The position numbers and the translations under genes are program-made. Positions 1 to 7,441 of a stretch of DNA of 42,014 nt are shown one piece after another. Location: NCBI RefSeq assembly GCF_013204855.1, contig NZ_JABMKZ010000056.1, forward strand, positions 1 to 42,014, given 5' to 3'. Position 1 is the stretch's first letter, and each line of letters opens with the position of its first letter. The notes under the pieces are model-generated. The model saw nothing but the letters and a program-made list of their open reading frames with translations. It was not told the DNA's origin and did no database searches. The stretch is from Paenibacillus alba (GTDB lineage Bacteria; Bacillota; Bacilli; Paenibacillales; NBRC-103111).

Positions 1-24
1 CTCACTAAACATTTTCTTAGACAT
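1..24 (-). CDS. Start of a truncated gene, probable IS transposase OrfA
   Basis: Only the first eight codons are inside the window, read on the minus strand as MSKKMFSE. A strong ribosome binding site (GGAGGGG) lies about 9 bases upstream of the ATG. This N-terminus resembles the HTH OrfA protein of IS3-type elements as I remember them, and the gene lies just inside what looks like an IS end (positions 61-115). Eight residues cannot prove the family, so this is an inference from context. Confidence 0.4.
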
Positions 25-115
25 ATTGTAATCCCCTCCGGTGCTTACTCTAGTATACAAAAAAAGATACCCACAGTCTGAACACTTTTTCAAAGTGTCC
101 AGACTATGGGTACCA
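1..115 (-). mobile_element. End of an insertion sequence (IS3-like), continuing off the left edge
   Basis: On the minus strand the sequence starts with TGGTACCCATAG at 115 and runs into a long imperfect hairpin (arms about 67-89 and 92-113) followed by seven T residues, then a promoter-like TATACT, an SD sequence and an ORF start. A terminal TG, a hairpin terminator just inside the end that blocks read-in transcription, and a short gap before OrfA are typical of IS ends, including IS3. The adjacent metallophosphoesterase homology begins abruptly at about 122, which supports insertion into that gene. The other end lies outside the window, so length and family are not proven. Confidence 0.6.
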
Positions 116-121
116 GTGTAA

Positions 122-637
122 CTAGTCATGGAGGATTATCATTTTCTGTTCCTGAGCGGAGAGGCATATCGAGATGTGGATGCCAATGTCAAAGAAGATG
201 CCTACCTATCCCCTGAACAGCTCACCTGGTTCAAAGATAGACTAGCACTTGCCTCAACAGCGGATGCGGACAAGCCTATCTTCGTATTTCTGCATCAACC
301 GTTGGTTCATACGCTGGGAGGCTCCGATCAAGAGCTGGGCGTTGTTCAACATGAGGAACTGCGAGCTATACTTAACCAATATCCGAATGTGGTTTTCTTC
401 ACGGGTCATACGCATTGGAACCTTGAAACAACAGAGCAGATCAAACAGCTTACGTTTCTTGCCGTAGGCAGTTCCTCTGTCAGAGAAGTATGGAACGCAA
501 AGAATGAACCCGAGGGCAGCGCGGCTAGCCAAAGTCTGGTCGTGGACGTCTTCGCGGATCGGATTGCGATCCAAGGCCGTGAACATTCCGATAAGAAATG
601 GCTGGGAACACCTTTTGTAAAGAAATATGGTGAGTAG
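122..637 (+). pseudogene. 5'-truncated metallophosphoesterase remnant
   Basis: An ORF can start at ATG 128, but homology to the complete gene at 3142-4206 begins at about codon 122 and runs to the stop. It matches only the C-terminal half of that protein (from the FLFLSGEAYRD segment onwards). HQPL and GHTHWN metal-site motifs are present. The N-terminal motifs needed for the two-metal centre (DxH, GDLTNG, GNHD) are absent, and there is a stop codon (TAA, 119-121) just before the homology starts. The break coincides with the IS end at 115, so the IS most likely removed or displaced the 5' half. No SD sequence precedes ATG 128. The fragment is unlikely to make a working enzyme. Confidence 0.8.
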
Positions 638-741
638 GAATCGCCTGTACATTTGAAAGGGGAAACATAGAGCAGGAGGATGGTGGCAGTTAGGCTGATC
701 AATACATACAATGGCTAAGAGCGGGAAGGGGTGTCGAACAA

Positions 742-966
742 ATGCCTGCAGTTGTTTATGGAGGTATCAAAATCAATAGTGTAAATTCCGGTTCGAATGT
801 CCAGATCGGTGATACCGCTATTATCAGGCTATCCAGCAGTGCCAAATACTATGGGGGGGCTAATTCATTTTCTCCAGGGGACAATTTTGGATTTAATCCC
901 CAGATCGGAAATACAAATACCATTGACCCTGATTTAATTGATAACAATAATAACAATATTGTGTAG
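742..966 (+). CDS. GerPA/GerPF-family spore germination protein
   Basis: The 74-residue product has the family pattern: an MPAVV start, a KINSVNSGSNVQIGD segment, a SF..GDN turn and a TNTIDPDLIDNN ending. GerP proteins are small spore coat-associated proteins needed for nutrient germinants to pass the coat. An SD-like AAGGGG lies upstream of ATG 742. The gerP operon at 33.6 kb in this window has A-E but no F, so this solitary gene could supply the missing GerPF-type function. That link is inferred. The C-terminus has a run of five Asn before Ile-Val. It is followed directly by a bidirectional terminator. Whether it is closer to GerPA or GerPF cannot be settled by eye. Confidence 0.8.
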   Translation: MPAVVYGGIKINSVNSGSNVQIGDTAIIRLSSSAKYYGGANSFSPGDNFGFNPQIGNTNTIDPDLIDNNNNNIV

Positions 967-969
967 TTA

Positions 970-1004
970 AAAAAGCCCAAGGCACTTTGCCTTAGGCTTT
1001 AGCA
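970..1004. terminator. Bidirectional terminator between convergent genes
   Basis: The inverted repeat AAGCCCAAGGCA / TGCCTTAGGCTT has a short loop, with a run of A residues on the left (T on the minus strand) and TTTAG on the right. It sits between the GerP-like gene and the ABC permease, which converge on it. Confidence 0.8.
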
Positions 1005-1015
1005 TTTTAAGTAAA

Positions 1016-1702
1016 CTAAACAGATGCTCTCCGCAACAAACCATAAGCCGCTGCCAAGTAGACAGCTGTCAATGGTGCCATCCACCAGAAAATTTCCAGA
1101 TAGTGATGCGCTATTCCTCCCAGGATAAGATCTCCCCACAGGCTAAAGTGAGTCAAATACAAAGATACAAGTGTGCCAATGAGCAGCAGGGTCGTAAAAA
1201 AGATATATAATCCCGTACTGCCAAATCTACGGTGTATACTTGAAATCGCAAACCCCAGAAAGTACATGTTAAGCAGCAGAATCAAATAAATCCCCAGTAC
1301 GCTGATCACAGAAACATCGCTAAGAAACGCAACTTTAAATAGATTCAAGCGGACTCCCCATCCATTCGTTGCTCCTTCAATAACCGACAATACGGTAAGT
1401 ATTAAGGCGGACAAGCCATTGACAATGAGGGCGGTCCCAACGGTTCCGAAGAAATAATCTTTTCTGCGAATGCTGAGTCCCACAGCAAACGGGAAGGTCT
1501 CCTTCAGCGTGATCGTACCTACTACGAATGTGTAAACGAAAATGGAGGAAATCGCTCCAGTGTGCATGGTCTCCCCTAGGTTGAGCGAAGAAGCAATAAT
1601 CATATTGATCAGGAAATTAGCTAGCAAAATGATCCAAGGAACATAGAACCACGTCAATTTATTTCTCAAATGAAGCTTAATGACTTGCTCGGCTCGATTC
1701 AT
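1016..1702 (-). CDS. ABC transporter membrane protein
   Basis: The 228-residue product is very hydrophobic with about six membrane segments (for example WIILLANFLINMIIAS near residue 23 and IYLILLLNMYFLGFAI near 137). It is the last gene of a GntR-ATPase-membrane protein operon and overlaps the ATPase gene by four bases (ATGA), so translational coupling is likely. By analogy with B. subtilis ytr-type operons it forms the membrane part of an ABC exporter whose substrate is often unknown, with a frequent link to cell-wall antibiotics. I see no substrate clue here. Confidence 0.75.
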   Translation of the reverse strand: MNRAEQVIKLHLRNKLTWFYVPWIILLANFLINMIIASSLNLGETMHTGAISSIFVYTFVVGTITLKETFPFAVGLSIRRKDYFFGTVGTALIVNGLSALILTVLSVIEGATNGWGVRLNLFKVAFLSDVSVISVLGIYLILLLNMYFLGFAISSIHRRFGSTGLYIFFTTLLLIGTLVSLYLTHFSLWGDLILGGIAHHYLEIFWWMAPLTAVYLAAAYGLLRRASV

Positions 1703-2595
1703 GCGCCTTCAGTCCCCTTTCCAGCACTTGGTATACGTGTCAAATGAATGATTAACTGCTGCATCGATACGGGTGTAAATGTTAGCCCCAAAGCCTCAGC
1801 TTCCTTCCGCTCACGTTCATTCGGCGCACCTAGCAAGGTAGCCGATGCAGCTGCGCCAATCGCTGTGCGTTCCAGCACCTCTCTGCCTCTAGTGAACGAA
1901 TCTACAACTGTTGCTAAGCCGGAAACCGTGCAAGCACGGCCGCGAAGGGCGTCTGCATCTTCATTGAGAATCAATTTGCCTTGATCAATTACCATGACAT
2001 GCTCCAGCAACCGGCTCACTTCGTCAATCAGGTGCGTAGAGAGGATGACAGTTCTCGGGTACTCTGCGTAGTCCTCAAGCAAGCGATCATAGAAAAGTAC
2101 TCTAGCTACGGCATCAAGCCCTAGGTAAGGCTCATCAAAAATGGTCAACGGCGCACGGCTAGCCAGACCCACGACGATCCCCACCGAGGAGAGCATTCCT
2201 CTGGACAGCTTTTTAATTTTTCTTTTCAAAGGCAGACGGAAATCTTCAACTAAGGCATGAGCATAGTCATCATCCCAGTTGGGATAGAGGGATTTGGCTA
2301 CTTCTATGACATCAACGACACGGAACGTATCCGGATATTTCTGACTTTCCTTAATGAAACAAATCTGATTCAGCACACGGCTGTTCTCAAACGGCTCTTC
2401 GCCAAATACCTTTAACTCCCCGCTCGTCGCAAACTGCTGGGCTGAGATCATATGCATGATGGTCGTTTTCCCTGCACCATTTCGACCTAATAAACCGTAA
2501 ATTTTATTCGGTTCCATGGTGAAGCTGACATGATCAACCGCTGTTATTTTCCCATAGGACTTGGTCAGCCCTTTCACTTCCACAATGTTGGCCAT
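1699..2595 (-). CDS. ABC transporter ATP-binding protein
   Basis: The 298-residue protein has a complete nucleotide-binding domain: Walker A GRNGAGKTT (about residues 37-45), signature-like LSRGMLSSV (about 132-140), Walker B-like LTIFDEPYLGLD (about 150-161) and the switch histidine in LSTHLIDE. The signature motif is LSRGM instead of LSGGQ, as seen in the YtrB/BcrA class of ABC exporters. About 100 extra C-terminal residues follow, typical of this class. The start overlaps the stop of the upstream GntR gene (TAATG), so the three genes form one tight operon. Substrate unknown; cell-envelope stress or antimicrobial export is an inference. Confidence 0.85.
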   Translation of the reverse strand: MANIVEVKGLTKSYGKITAVDHVSFTMEPNKIYGLLGRNGAGKTTIMHMISAQQFATSGELKVFGEEPFENSRVLNQICFIKESQKYPDTFRVVDVIEVAKSLYPNWDDDYAHALVEDFRLPLKRKIKKLSRGMLSSVGIVVGLASRAPLTIFDEPYLGLDAVARVLFYDRLLEDYAEYPRTVILSTHLIDEVSRLLEHVMVIDQGKLILNEDADALRGRACTVSGLATVVDSFTRGREVLERTAIGAAASATLLGAPNERERKEAEALGLTFTPVSMQQLIIHLTRIPSAGKGTEGA

Positions 2596-2963
2596 TACGC
2601 TTTCTCCCCTCTGCGCACCATTTCCGTTAATTGCTCCACCGTAATTCCAAGCTTCGCTGCCTCTTTCACCATCGTTACGATATATTGCTCATAGAATAGT
2701 TCTTTTCGCTTTTCCATCAGTTTCGCTCGCGCTCCTTCCGCTACAAACATGCCAATTCCGCGTTTTTTGTACAAAATTCCTTGATCAACCAGCAGGTTTA
2801 CGCCTTTGGCGGCTGTCGCCGGATTAATTTGATAAAATGATGCGAACTGATTTGTTGAAGGCACCTGCGTCTCTTCCAGCATTCTTGCTTCAATAATGTC
2901 ATCCTCAATTCGTTCCGCGATTTGCACGAAAATCGGGCGGCTGTCGTCCATCATGACTCCCAT
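2595..2963 (-). CDS. GntR-family regulator, YtrA subfamily
   Basis: The 122-residue protein begins with the GntR winged helix (DDSRPIFVQIAERIEDDI, then VPSTNQFASFYQINPATAAKGVNLL as recognition helix). It has only a short C-terminal tail, the size and layout of the YtrA subfamily, which lacks a large ligand domain and usually controls adjacent ABC genes. It is first in the operon with the ATPase and membrane gene. The start at 2963 has GGTGAG at good spacing; ATG 2954 is an alternative. A near-perfect palindrome just upstream (2983-3006) is the likely autoregulatory operator. Confidence 0.85.
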   Translation of the reverse strand: MGVMMDDSRPIFVQIAERIEDDIIEARMLEETQVPSTNQFASFYQINPATAAKGVNLLVDQGILYKKRGIGMFVAEGARAKLMEKRKELFYEQYIVTMVKEAAKLGITVEQLTEMVRRGEKA

Positions 2964-2982
2964 TTCTTCTCACCACCACATT

Positions 2983-3006
2983 GGTTAGTTACTCATGTAA
3001 TTAACC
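2983..3006. promoter_or_regulatory. Palindromic operator candidate for the GntR regulator
   Basis: Half-sites GGTTAGTTAC and GTAATTAACC are inverted around a TCAT centre, with one mismatch per arm. It lies 20-43 bases upstream of the GntR start codon, where a YtrA-type repressor would block transcription of its own operon. Function is inferred from position and symmetry. Confidence 0.6.
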
Positions 3007-3141
3007 ATACAACCAACTCACTTAGATGTCAATACGCTTCGAGCAATTTGGGCCGCCTGTTCAACATAAATCTCCTTGCAACTGGGAATACCACTAGTAC
3101 AATCGCCCAAAACATTCATTCGCAGGAAAGGTATATCCAAC

Positions 3142-4206
3142 ATGATCTCTTCTAAAATGCGTATCGCTTTCGTAAGCCTGATGCTTCTACTCGCTCCGAG
3201 TCAGGCTGTGAATAGTGCGGAAAATATGGAATCGTCTCAAGACACTCAAGACATGCTTCATGCGGGAATTCATGCGAAGTTCATGAAGAACACGAAGTTC
3301 AAAAATAATGCGCAACCGGTGGCAGCTCCCCTGTTTTCATTCTCCGTGTTGAGCGATGCACACATCATCGCCTCGGATACAGAGGCTCAATTGCTGCTCA
3401 GCCGTGCGCTGGCGGATCATCACGCGCTGCGCCCGAACAGCAAGCTGCTCGTGATGAACGGGGACCTCACCAATGGGAGTGAGGCCGACTATCGCAGCTT
3501 GCAGACGCTGCTCAGCAGCCAGCCCCATGCCCCTGTGCATGCGACCATGGGCAACCACGATTACTACGGCGTGTGGCGCACGCCGGAGGGTGGCATGGAT
3601 ACATCGAAGATGAATCCAGCCTGGTCCAGCAAACAAGCGGTCGCCTTATTCGACCGCATGTGGGGCTACGATAAGCCGTATCACGAGCTTATCGTGGAGG
3701 GCTACCGCTTCCTCTTCCTGAGCGGGGAAGCGTACCGGGACGTGAACGCCTCCTATGCGGAGAACGCGTTCCTCTCTCCCGAGCAGCTTGCTTGGCTGCG
3801 CGAGCGGTTAACGAGCGCGGGCGCGGCGGATGCCGGCAAGCCCGTGTTCGTGTTCCTGCACCAGCCGCTGCCGCAGACGCTGGATGGCACGGATCGGGAG
3901 CTGGGCGTCATCCAGCACCAGGAGCTGCGGGCGCTGCTCGATGCGCACCCGAATGTCATCTTCTTCAGTGGTCACACCCACTGGAATCTGGAAACGACCC
4001 AGCAAGTGAAGCAGCTGAAATTCCTTGCCACTTCAAGCGCCTCCATCCGTGAGGTATGGAGCAGCCAGAACGAGCCCGAGACGATGGCCATCAGCCAAAG
4101 TCTCGTGGTCGACGTCTACAAAGACCGCGTCGTCATCATGCGCCGCGAGCACTCCCGGAAGCGATGGATCGAGCCCTCCATCGCCAAAGGATACGACGTC
4201 AACTAG
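3142..4206 (+). CDS. Secreted metallophosphoesterase (calcineurin-like)
   Basis: The 354-residue product has a complete calcineurin-like phosphoesterase motif set: SDAHI (metal-binding D and H), MNGDLTNGS, MGNHD, FLHQPL and GHTHWN, which together hold a two-metal centre that hydrolyses phosphoesters. The N-terminus (MISSKMRIAFVSLMLLLAPS) is a signal peptide, so it is probably exported. ATG 3142 was chosen because it gives this signal peptide and has GGAAAGG upstream; a TTG at 3076 would extend it. Much of the coding region is markedly more GC-rich than its paralogue at 122-637, so the two are old duplicates, not a recent copy. Substrate unknown. Confidence 0.85.
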   Translation: MISSKMRIAFVSLMLLLAPSQAVNSAENMESSQDTQDMLHAGIHAKFMKNTKFKNNAQPVAAPLFSFSVLSDAHIIASDTEAQLLLSRALADHHALRPNSKLLVMNGDLTNGSEADYRSLQTLLSSQPHAPVHATMGNHDYYGVWRTPEGGMDTSKMNPAWSSKQAVALFDRMWGYDKPYHELIVEGYRFLFLSGEAYRDVNASYAENAFLSPEQLAWLRERLTSAGAADAGKPVFVFLHQPLPQTLDGTDRELGVIQHQELRALLDAHPNVIFFSGHTHWNLETTQQVKQLKFLATSSASIREVWSSQNEPETMAISQSLVVDVYKDRVVIMRREHSRKRWIEPSIAKGYDVN

Positions 4207-4295
4207 GCGTACAAACCAGGACACCGACAGGCCCCAGACCGGTTTCGGCTTCAACGTAAACACAAAAAAAGTAAATTTATCGCATGACGTTAAAT

Positions 4296-4336
4296 AAGGT
4301 TGAGGGATAGGAAGCATCCTTCAACCTTTTGGTCGT
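4296..4336 (+). terminator. Terminator of the metallophosphoesterase gene
   Basis: Arms AAGGTTGAGGGAT and ATCCTTCAACCTT pair around a short loop, followed by TTTTGGTCGTTTTT. Confidence 0.8.
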
Positions 4337-4359
4337 TTTTAGATCTTACAGAGGTCATC

Positions 4360-4860
4360 CAGCTATCCGCGCACTTTAGGGCTGTTTTTCAGCCTTACGG
4401 AGATCATCTCCAGCTCCCCGCCCACTTTAGGGCTGTTTTTCGGCCTCTCAGCCAACAATTTGGGCGAGTGCGCGCATTTCTACTTCCGTAAGGCTGTTTT
4501 TCAGCCTTACGGAGATCATCTCCAGCTCCCCGCCCACTTTAGGGCTGTTTTTCGGCCTCTCAGCCACCAATTTGGGCGAGTGCGCGCATTTCTACTTCCG
4601 TAAGGCTGTTTTTCAGCCTTACGGAGATCATCTCCAGCTTTCCGCCCACTTTAGGGCTGTTTTTCGGCCTTTCAGCCACCAATTTGGGCGAGTGCGCGCA
4701 TTTCTACTTCGGTAAGGCTGTTTTTCAGCCTTACCGAGGTCATCTCCAGCTTTCCGCCCACTTTAGGGCTGTTTTTCAGCCTTACAGAGGCCCATCTCCA
4801 GCTTTCCGCACACCTTAGGGCTGTTTTTCAGCCTCTCAGCCACCACTCACGGAGAATCCA
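4360..4860. repeat. Tandem array of 112-bp hairpin-bearing units
   Basis: GCTGTTTTT motifs start at 4381, 4493, 4605 and 4717, giving an exact 112-bp period, with half-units at 4768 and 4820. Each full unit holds two hairpin-like modules: one GGCTG-T5-CAGCC and one GGGCTG-T5-CGGCC, the second followed by CTCAGCC and GAGTGCGCGCATTTCTACTTC. The first module extends to an 11-bp perfect stem in units two to four. Unit four has a compensatory change in that stem. The array fills the gap between convergent terminators (4296-4336 and 5022-5064). Degenerate copies continue to about 4990. Nothing coding is seen in 4337-5020. Confidence 0.9.
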
Positions 4861-5021
4861 CCCATTCTCCTCCTATTAAGCATGTTTTCCAGCCTCATGG
4901 ATATCATCTCGAGTTCCCACCACCACTCCCAGAAATCCTCACCTTTCTCCTCTCCTAAGCATGTCTTCCACCCCTACAGACATCCTCCCCAGCACTCCCC
5001 ACACCTTACCGCTAAACCAAA

Positions 5022-5064
5022 AAACCGCCCGACAAAGCTGAATCAGCCTGTCGAGCAGTCTTTT
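5022..5064 (-). terminator. Terminator of the sulfur-salvage operon
   Basis: On the minus strand GACTGCTCGACA pairs with TTGTCGGGCGGT, followed by six T residues, about 20 bases after the stop of the YtnJ-like gene. Confidence 0.8.
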
Positions 5065-5082
5065 AACAAATCCCTCTTACTC

Positions 5083-6411
5083 CTATACCTTAACCTTCGT
5101 GTACCGGTTTGCTGGAATCGGGACACCCAAGTTCCCGCGAAGCGTGTCGGATTCGTAGTCGGTCCGGTAGATGCCGCGTTCCTGCAGGATTGGCACCACG
5201 AGGTCTACGAAGTCGTCCAAGCCTTTGGGCAGGGCTGCTGCGATGATGAAGCCATCGGCGGCATTTTCTTCGAACCAAGCTTGAACGCGATCGGCCACTT
5301 GTTCAGCTGTTCCGGTGAACTCGGTTCTTGGCGTTGCCACATTCAGTGCGACTTGGCGCAGTGTTAGGTCTTTCTCTTTGGCATTTTGCTTGATTTTGTC
5401 GGTACCGCTGCGGAAGCTGTTGCTGCCGAAATCACCTAGTTCCGGGAATGGCTCATCGAGCGGATACTGGGAGAAGTCGTGATGTTCGAAGAAGCGGCCC
5501 AAGAAATCAAGCGCCTTGTCGATCGTAACCAGATTGGCGACTTCTTGATATTTGCGCTCCGCTTCCTCTTCCGTACGGCCGATAATCGGAGAGATTCCTG
5601 GCAGGATCACGACTTCGTCGGGATTGCGGCCTTCCGCGGCGGCTCTCTTTTTGATATCCGCATAATAGGCTTTGGCCTCTTCCATATTTTCATGTCCGGC
5701 AAAAATCGCATCGGCTACTTTGGCGGCAAATGCCCGGCCATCCTCGGAGGCTCCGGCTTGGAAAATAACCGGCTGCCCTTGTCGGGAACGAGCAATATTC
5801 AGCGGACCCTGCACGGAGAAAAACTCTCCCTTGTGATTCAAGGTGTGCAGCTTGCTAGGGTCAAAAAACACGCCGCTCTCTTTATCGCGAACGAACGCAT
5901 CATCTTCCCAGGAATCCCATAGTCCGCGCGTCACTTCCAAATATTCATTCGCGATGCGATAGCGTTCAGGGTGAGAAGGATGCTGCTCTTTGCTGTAATT
6001 TTTCGCTGAGCCTTCCAGTGGAGATGTCACAATATTCCAGCCGGAACGGCCATCGCTAATCATATCAATAGACGCGAATTGCCGAGCAACTGTGAACGGT
6101 TCACTGTAGGATGTCGATAGCGTACCTACAAGTCCAATATGCGTTGTGACCGAAGCCAAGGCAGACAAGATGGTAATCGGTTCGAAACGATTGAGGAAGT
6201 GAGGAATCGATTTTTCCGTAATATACAAGCCATCCGCGATAAATACGAGATCAAATTTACCGGATTCCGCTTTCTGAGCCTGCTGTTTATAAAAGCCAAA
6301 ATTCACACTTGCATCCGTAATCGCCTCCGGGTGTCTCCAGCCCGAAACATTACCGCCTACGCCATGAATGATGGCACCCAATTTCAATTGTTTTTGCTTA
6401 GCCATGGTCAT
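5083..6411 (-). CDS. ytnJ: YtnJ-like flavin-dependent monooxygenase (NtaA/SnaA/DszA family)
   Basis: The 442-residue product is full length for the class of FMNH2-using two-component monooxygenases. Segments such as GAIIHGVGGNVSGWRHP, FIADGLYITEKSIPHFLNRFEP, DGRSGWNIVTS and PVIFQAGASEDGR match YtnJ of B. subtilis closely from memory. In that organism YtnJ/YxeK-type enzymes cleave the C-S bond of N-acetylated S-substituted cysteines. The reduced flavin must come from a separate reductase not seen here. It is the last gene of the minus-strand cluster, 9 bases after the acetyltransferase. ATG 6411 and ATG 6405 both have usable SD spacing (AAAGG and GGAG). Confidence 0.85.
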   Translation of the reverse strand: MTMAKQKQLKLGAIIHGVGGNVSGWRHPEAITDASVNFGFYKQQAQKAESGKFDLVFIADGLYITEKSIPHFLNRFEPITILSALASVTTHIGLVGTLSTSYSEPFTVARQFASIDMISDGRSGWNIVTSPLEGSAKNYSKEQHPSHPERYRIANEYLEVTRGLWDSWEDDAFVRDKESGVFFDPSKLHTLNHKGEFFSVQGPLNIARSRQGQPVIFQAGASEDGRAFAAKVADAIFAGHENMEEAKAYYADIKKRAAAEGRNPDEVVILPGISPIIGRTEEEAERKYQEVANLVTIDKALDFLGRFFEHHDFSQYPLDEPFPELGDFGSNSFRSGTDKIKQNAKEKDLTLRQVALNVATPRTEFTGTAEQVADRVQAWFEENAADGFIIAAALPKGLDDFVDLVVPILQERGIYRTDYESDTLRGNLGVPIPANRYTKVKV

Positions 6412-6420
6412 CTCCGCCTT

Positions 6421-6951
6421 TCACAGATTAGCTGTGGTCTGCAAATGCAGCCGATAGCTTTTTACGAGTGTCTCACCTTTTCGTATATCTTTCTCATAAG
6501 CGCGTTCAAAGCCCAGTCGTTCATAGAGCTTCACCGCAGAATCCATCATATCCGAGGTATGCAAATGCAGTGTCGATGCTCCTAGCTCAACAGCACGTCT
6601 AACGTTTTCTTTAATTAGTGCCGTAGCGATGCCCCGCCCTCTGGCCCTTGGCGAAACCGCTAATAAACGGATGATCGGCGATTGGATATCGAGCTCCGGC
6701 AGCCCATAGGCCGCTTCTGAAGAAATAAATAACAGCGAGCTTCCTACGATTTCGCCATCCAATAAGGCAATAATGCGAGCGGTAGGCTTATCGCTATCGA
6801 CCGAAGCGACAATATTTTCCCTATATTGCTCCCAGCCATCTGGAGGCAGCACGGACTGATATTGCCCGTATGCTTCTTCCAGAACCTTCCGAATGGCCTC
6901 CCGATCAGCCTCAGTAGCATCCCGAATTTGAATCTCTAGTGCATCCGCCAT
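6421..6951 (-). CDS. GNAT-family N-acetyltransferase
   Basis: The 176-residue protein has the GNAT acetyl-CoA motif A (LLAVSPRARGRGIATALI, about residues 100-117) and the closing LYERLGFE segment. Start ATG 6951 is set by AAGGAGGGG just upstream; a longer in-frame ORF to 7026 overlaps the previous gene and has no SD. In this cluster it most likely N-acetylates the amino group of an S-substituted cysteine, the role of YtmI/YxeL-type enzymes (SnaA/SnaB). It is placed between the DinB-fold gene and the monooxygenase. Substrate assignment rests on gene context, not on residues I can see. Confidence 0.8.
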   Translation of the reverse strand: MADALEIQIRDATEADREAIRKVLEEAYGQYQSVLPPDGWEQYRENIVASVDSDKPTARIIALLDGEIVGSSLLFISSEAAYGLPELDIQSPIIRLLAVSPRARGRGIATALIKENVRRAVELGASTLHLHTSDMMDSAVKLYERLGFERAYEKDIRKGETLVKSYRLHLQTTANL

Positions 6952-6964
6952 ACCTAACCCCTCC

Positions 6965-7441
6965 TTATACCCGTGCTTCCAATTCGTTCTTAATCCGTGC
7001 AATTTGAGCCAAATGAACTTGAACATGGGCTACAAAAGACTGAACAACATCCGTTAACGCCAGTGTTTGTCCTTTGAAATTAACACCCGTTTTCTGCCAA
7101 TCTTCGGCGGATAATCGCTTAAACAACAGATGGTTATAAACTAATAAAGCCTGAAAAACGGCTAAAATATCAGAAGCCGAGCCTTCATTCGCTTTGGCGC
7201 TGCTTACCCATGGATCTTGGTCAAAAGCCGGCAATTGAGCCGATGCAGCAGAAATAATTGCACGAATACGGAAGGAGACCACAATGTTATGGTCGGCCAA
7301 ATGGGAGAGAACCTCCGTCACACTCCATTTCTCCGGTGCAGCTTTCCAAGTCAACTGAGCTTCATTTAACCCTTGGATAGCTTCCTGCAGTTGGTCGTGT
7401 GTATACAAATAGGCTCCTAAATCAGGGATAGGTTGACTCAT
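6965..7441 (-). CDS. DinB/YfiT-fold protein, possible thiol transferase
   Basis: The 158-residue protein has the DinB_2 four-helix-bundle pattern: EAQLTWKAAPEKWSVTEVLSHLADH near residues 27-51 and the HVQVH (HxxxH) pair near 138-142, which with the earlier histidine forms the usual three-His metal site. Members of this superfamily include bacillithiol and mycothiol S-transferases. It overlaps the upstream deacetylase by four bases and sits before the acetyltransferase, so it is co-expressed with S-substituted cysteine salvage genes. I do not recall a DinB member in the B. subtilis ytm or yxe operons. A role in moving a thiol or removing an electrophile is inferred. Confidence 0.75.
   Translation of the reverse strand: MSQPIPDLGAYLYTHDQLQEAIQGLNEAQLTWKAAPEKWSVTEVLSHLADHNIVVSFRIRAIISAASAQLPAFDQDPWVSSAKANEGSASDILAVFQALLVYNHLLFKRLSAEDWQKTGVNFKGQTLALTDVVQSFVAHVQVHLAQIARIKNELEARV

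Noticed and set aside
4882..5367. 161-residue plus-strand ORF
   Set aside because: It starts in degenerate repeat DNA and continues antisense through a terminator into the monooxygenase gene.
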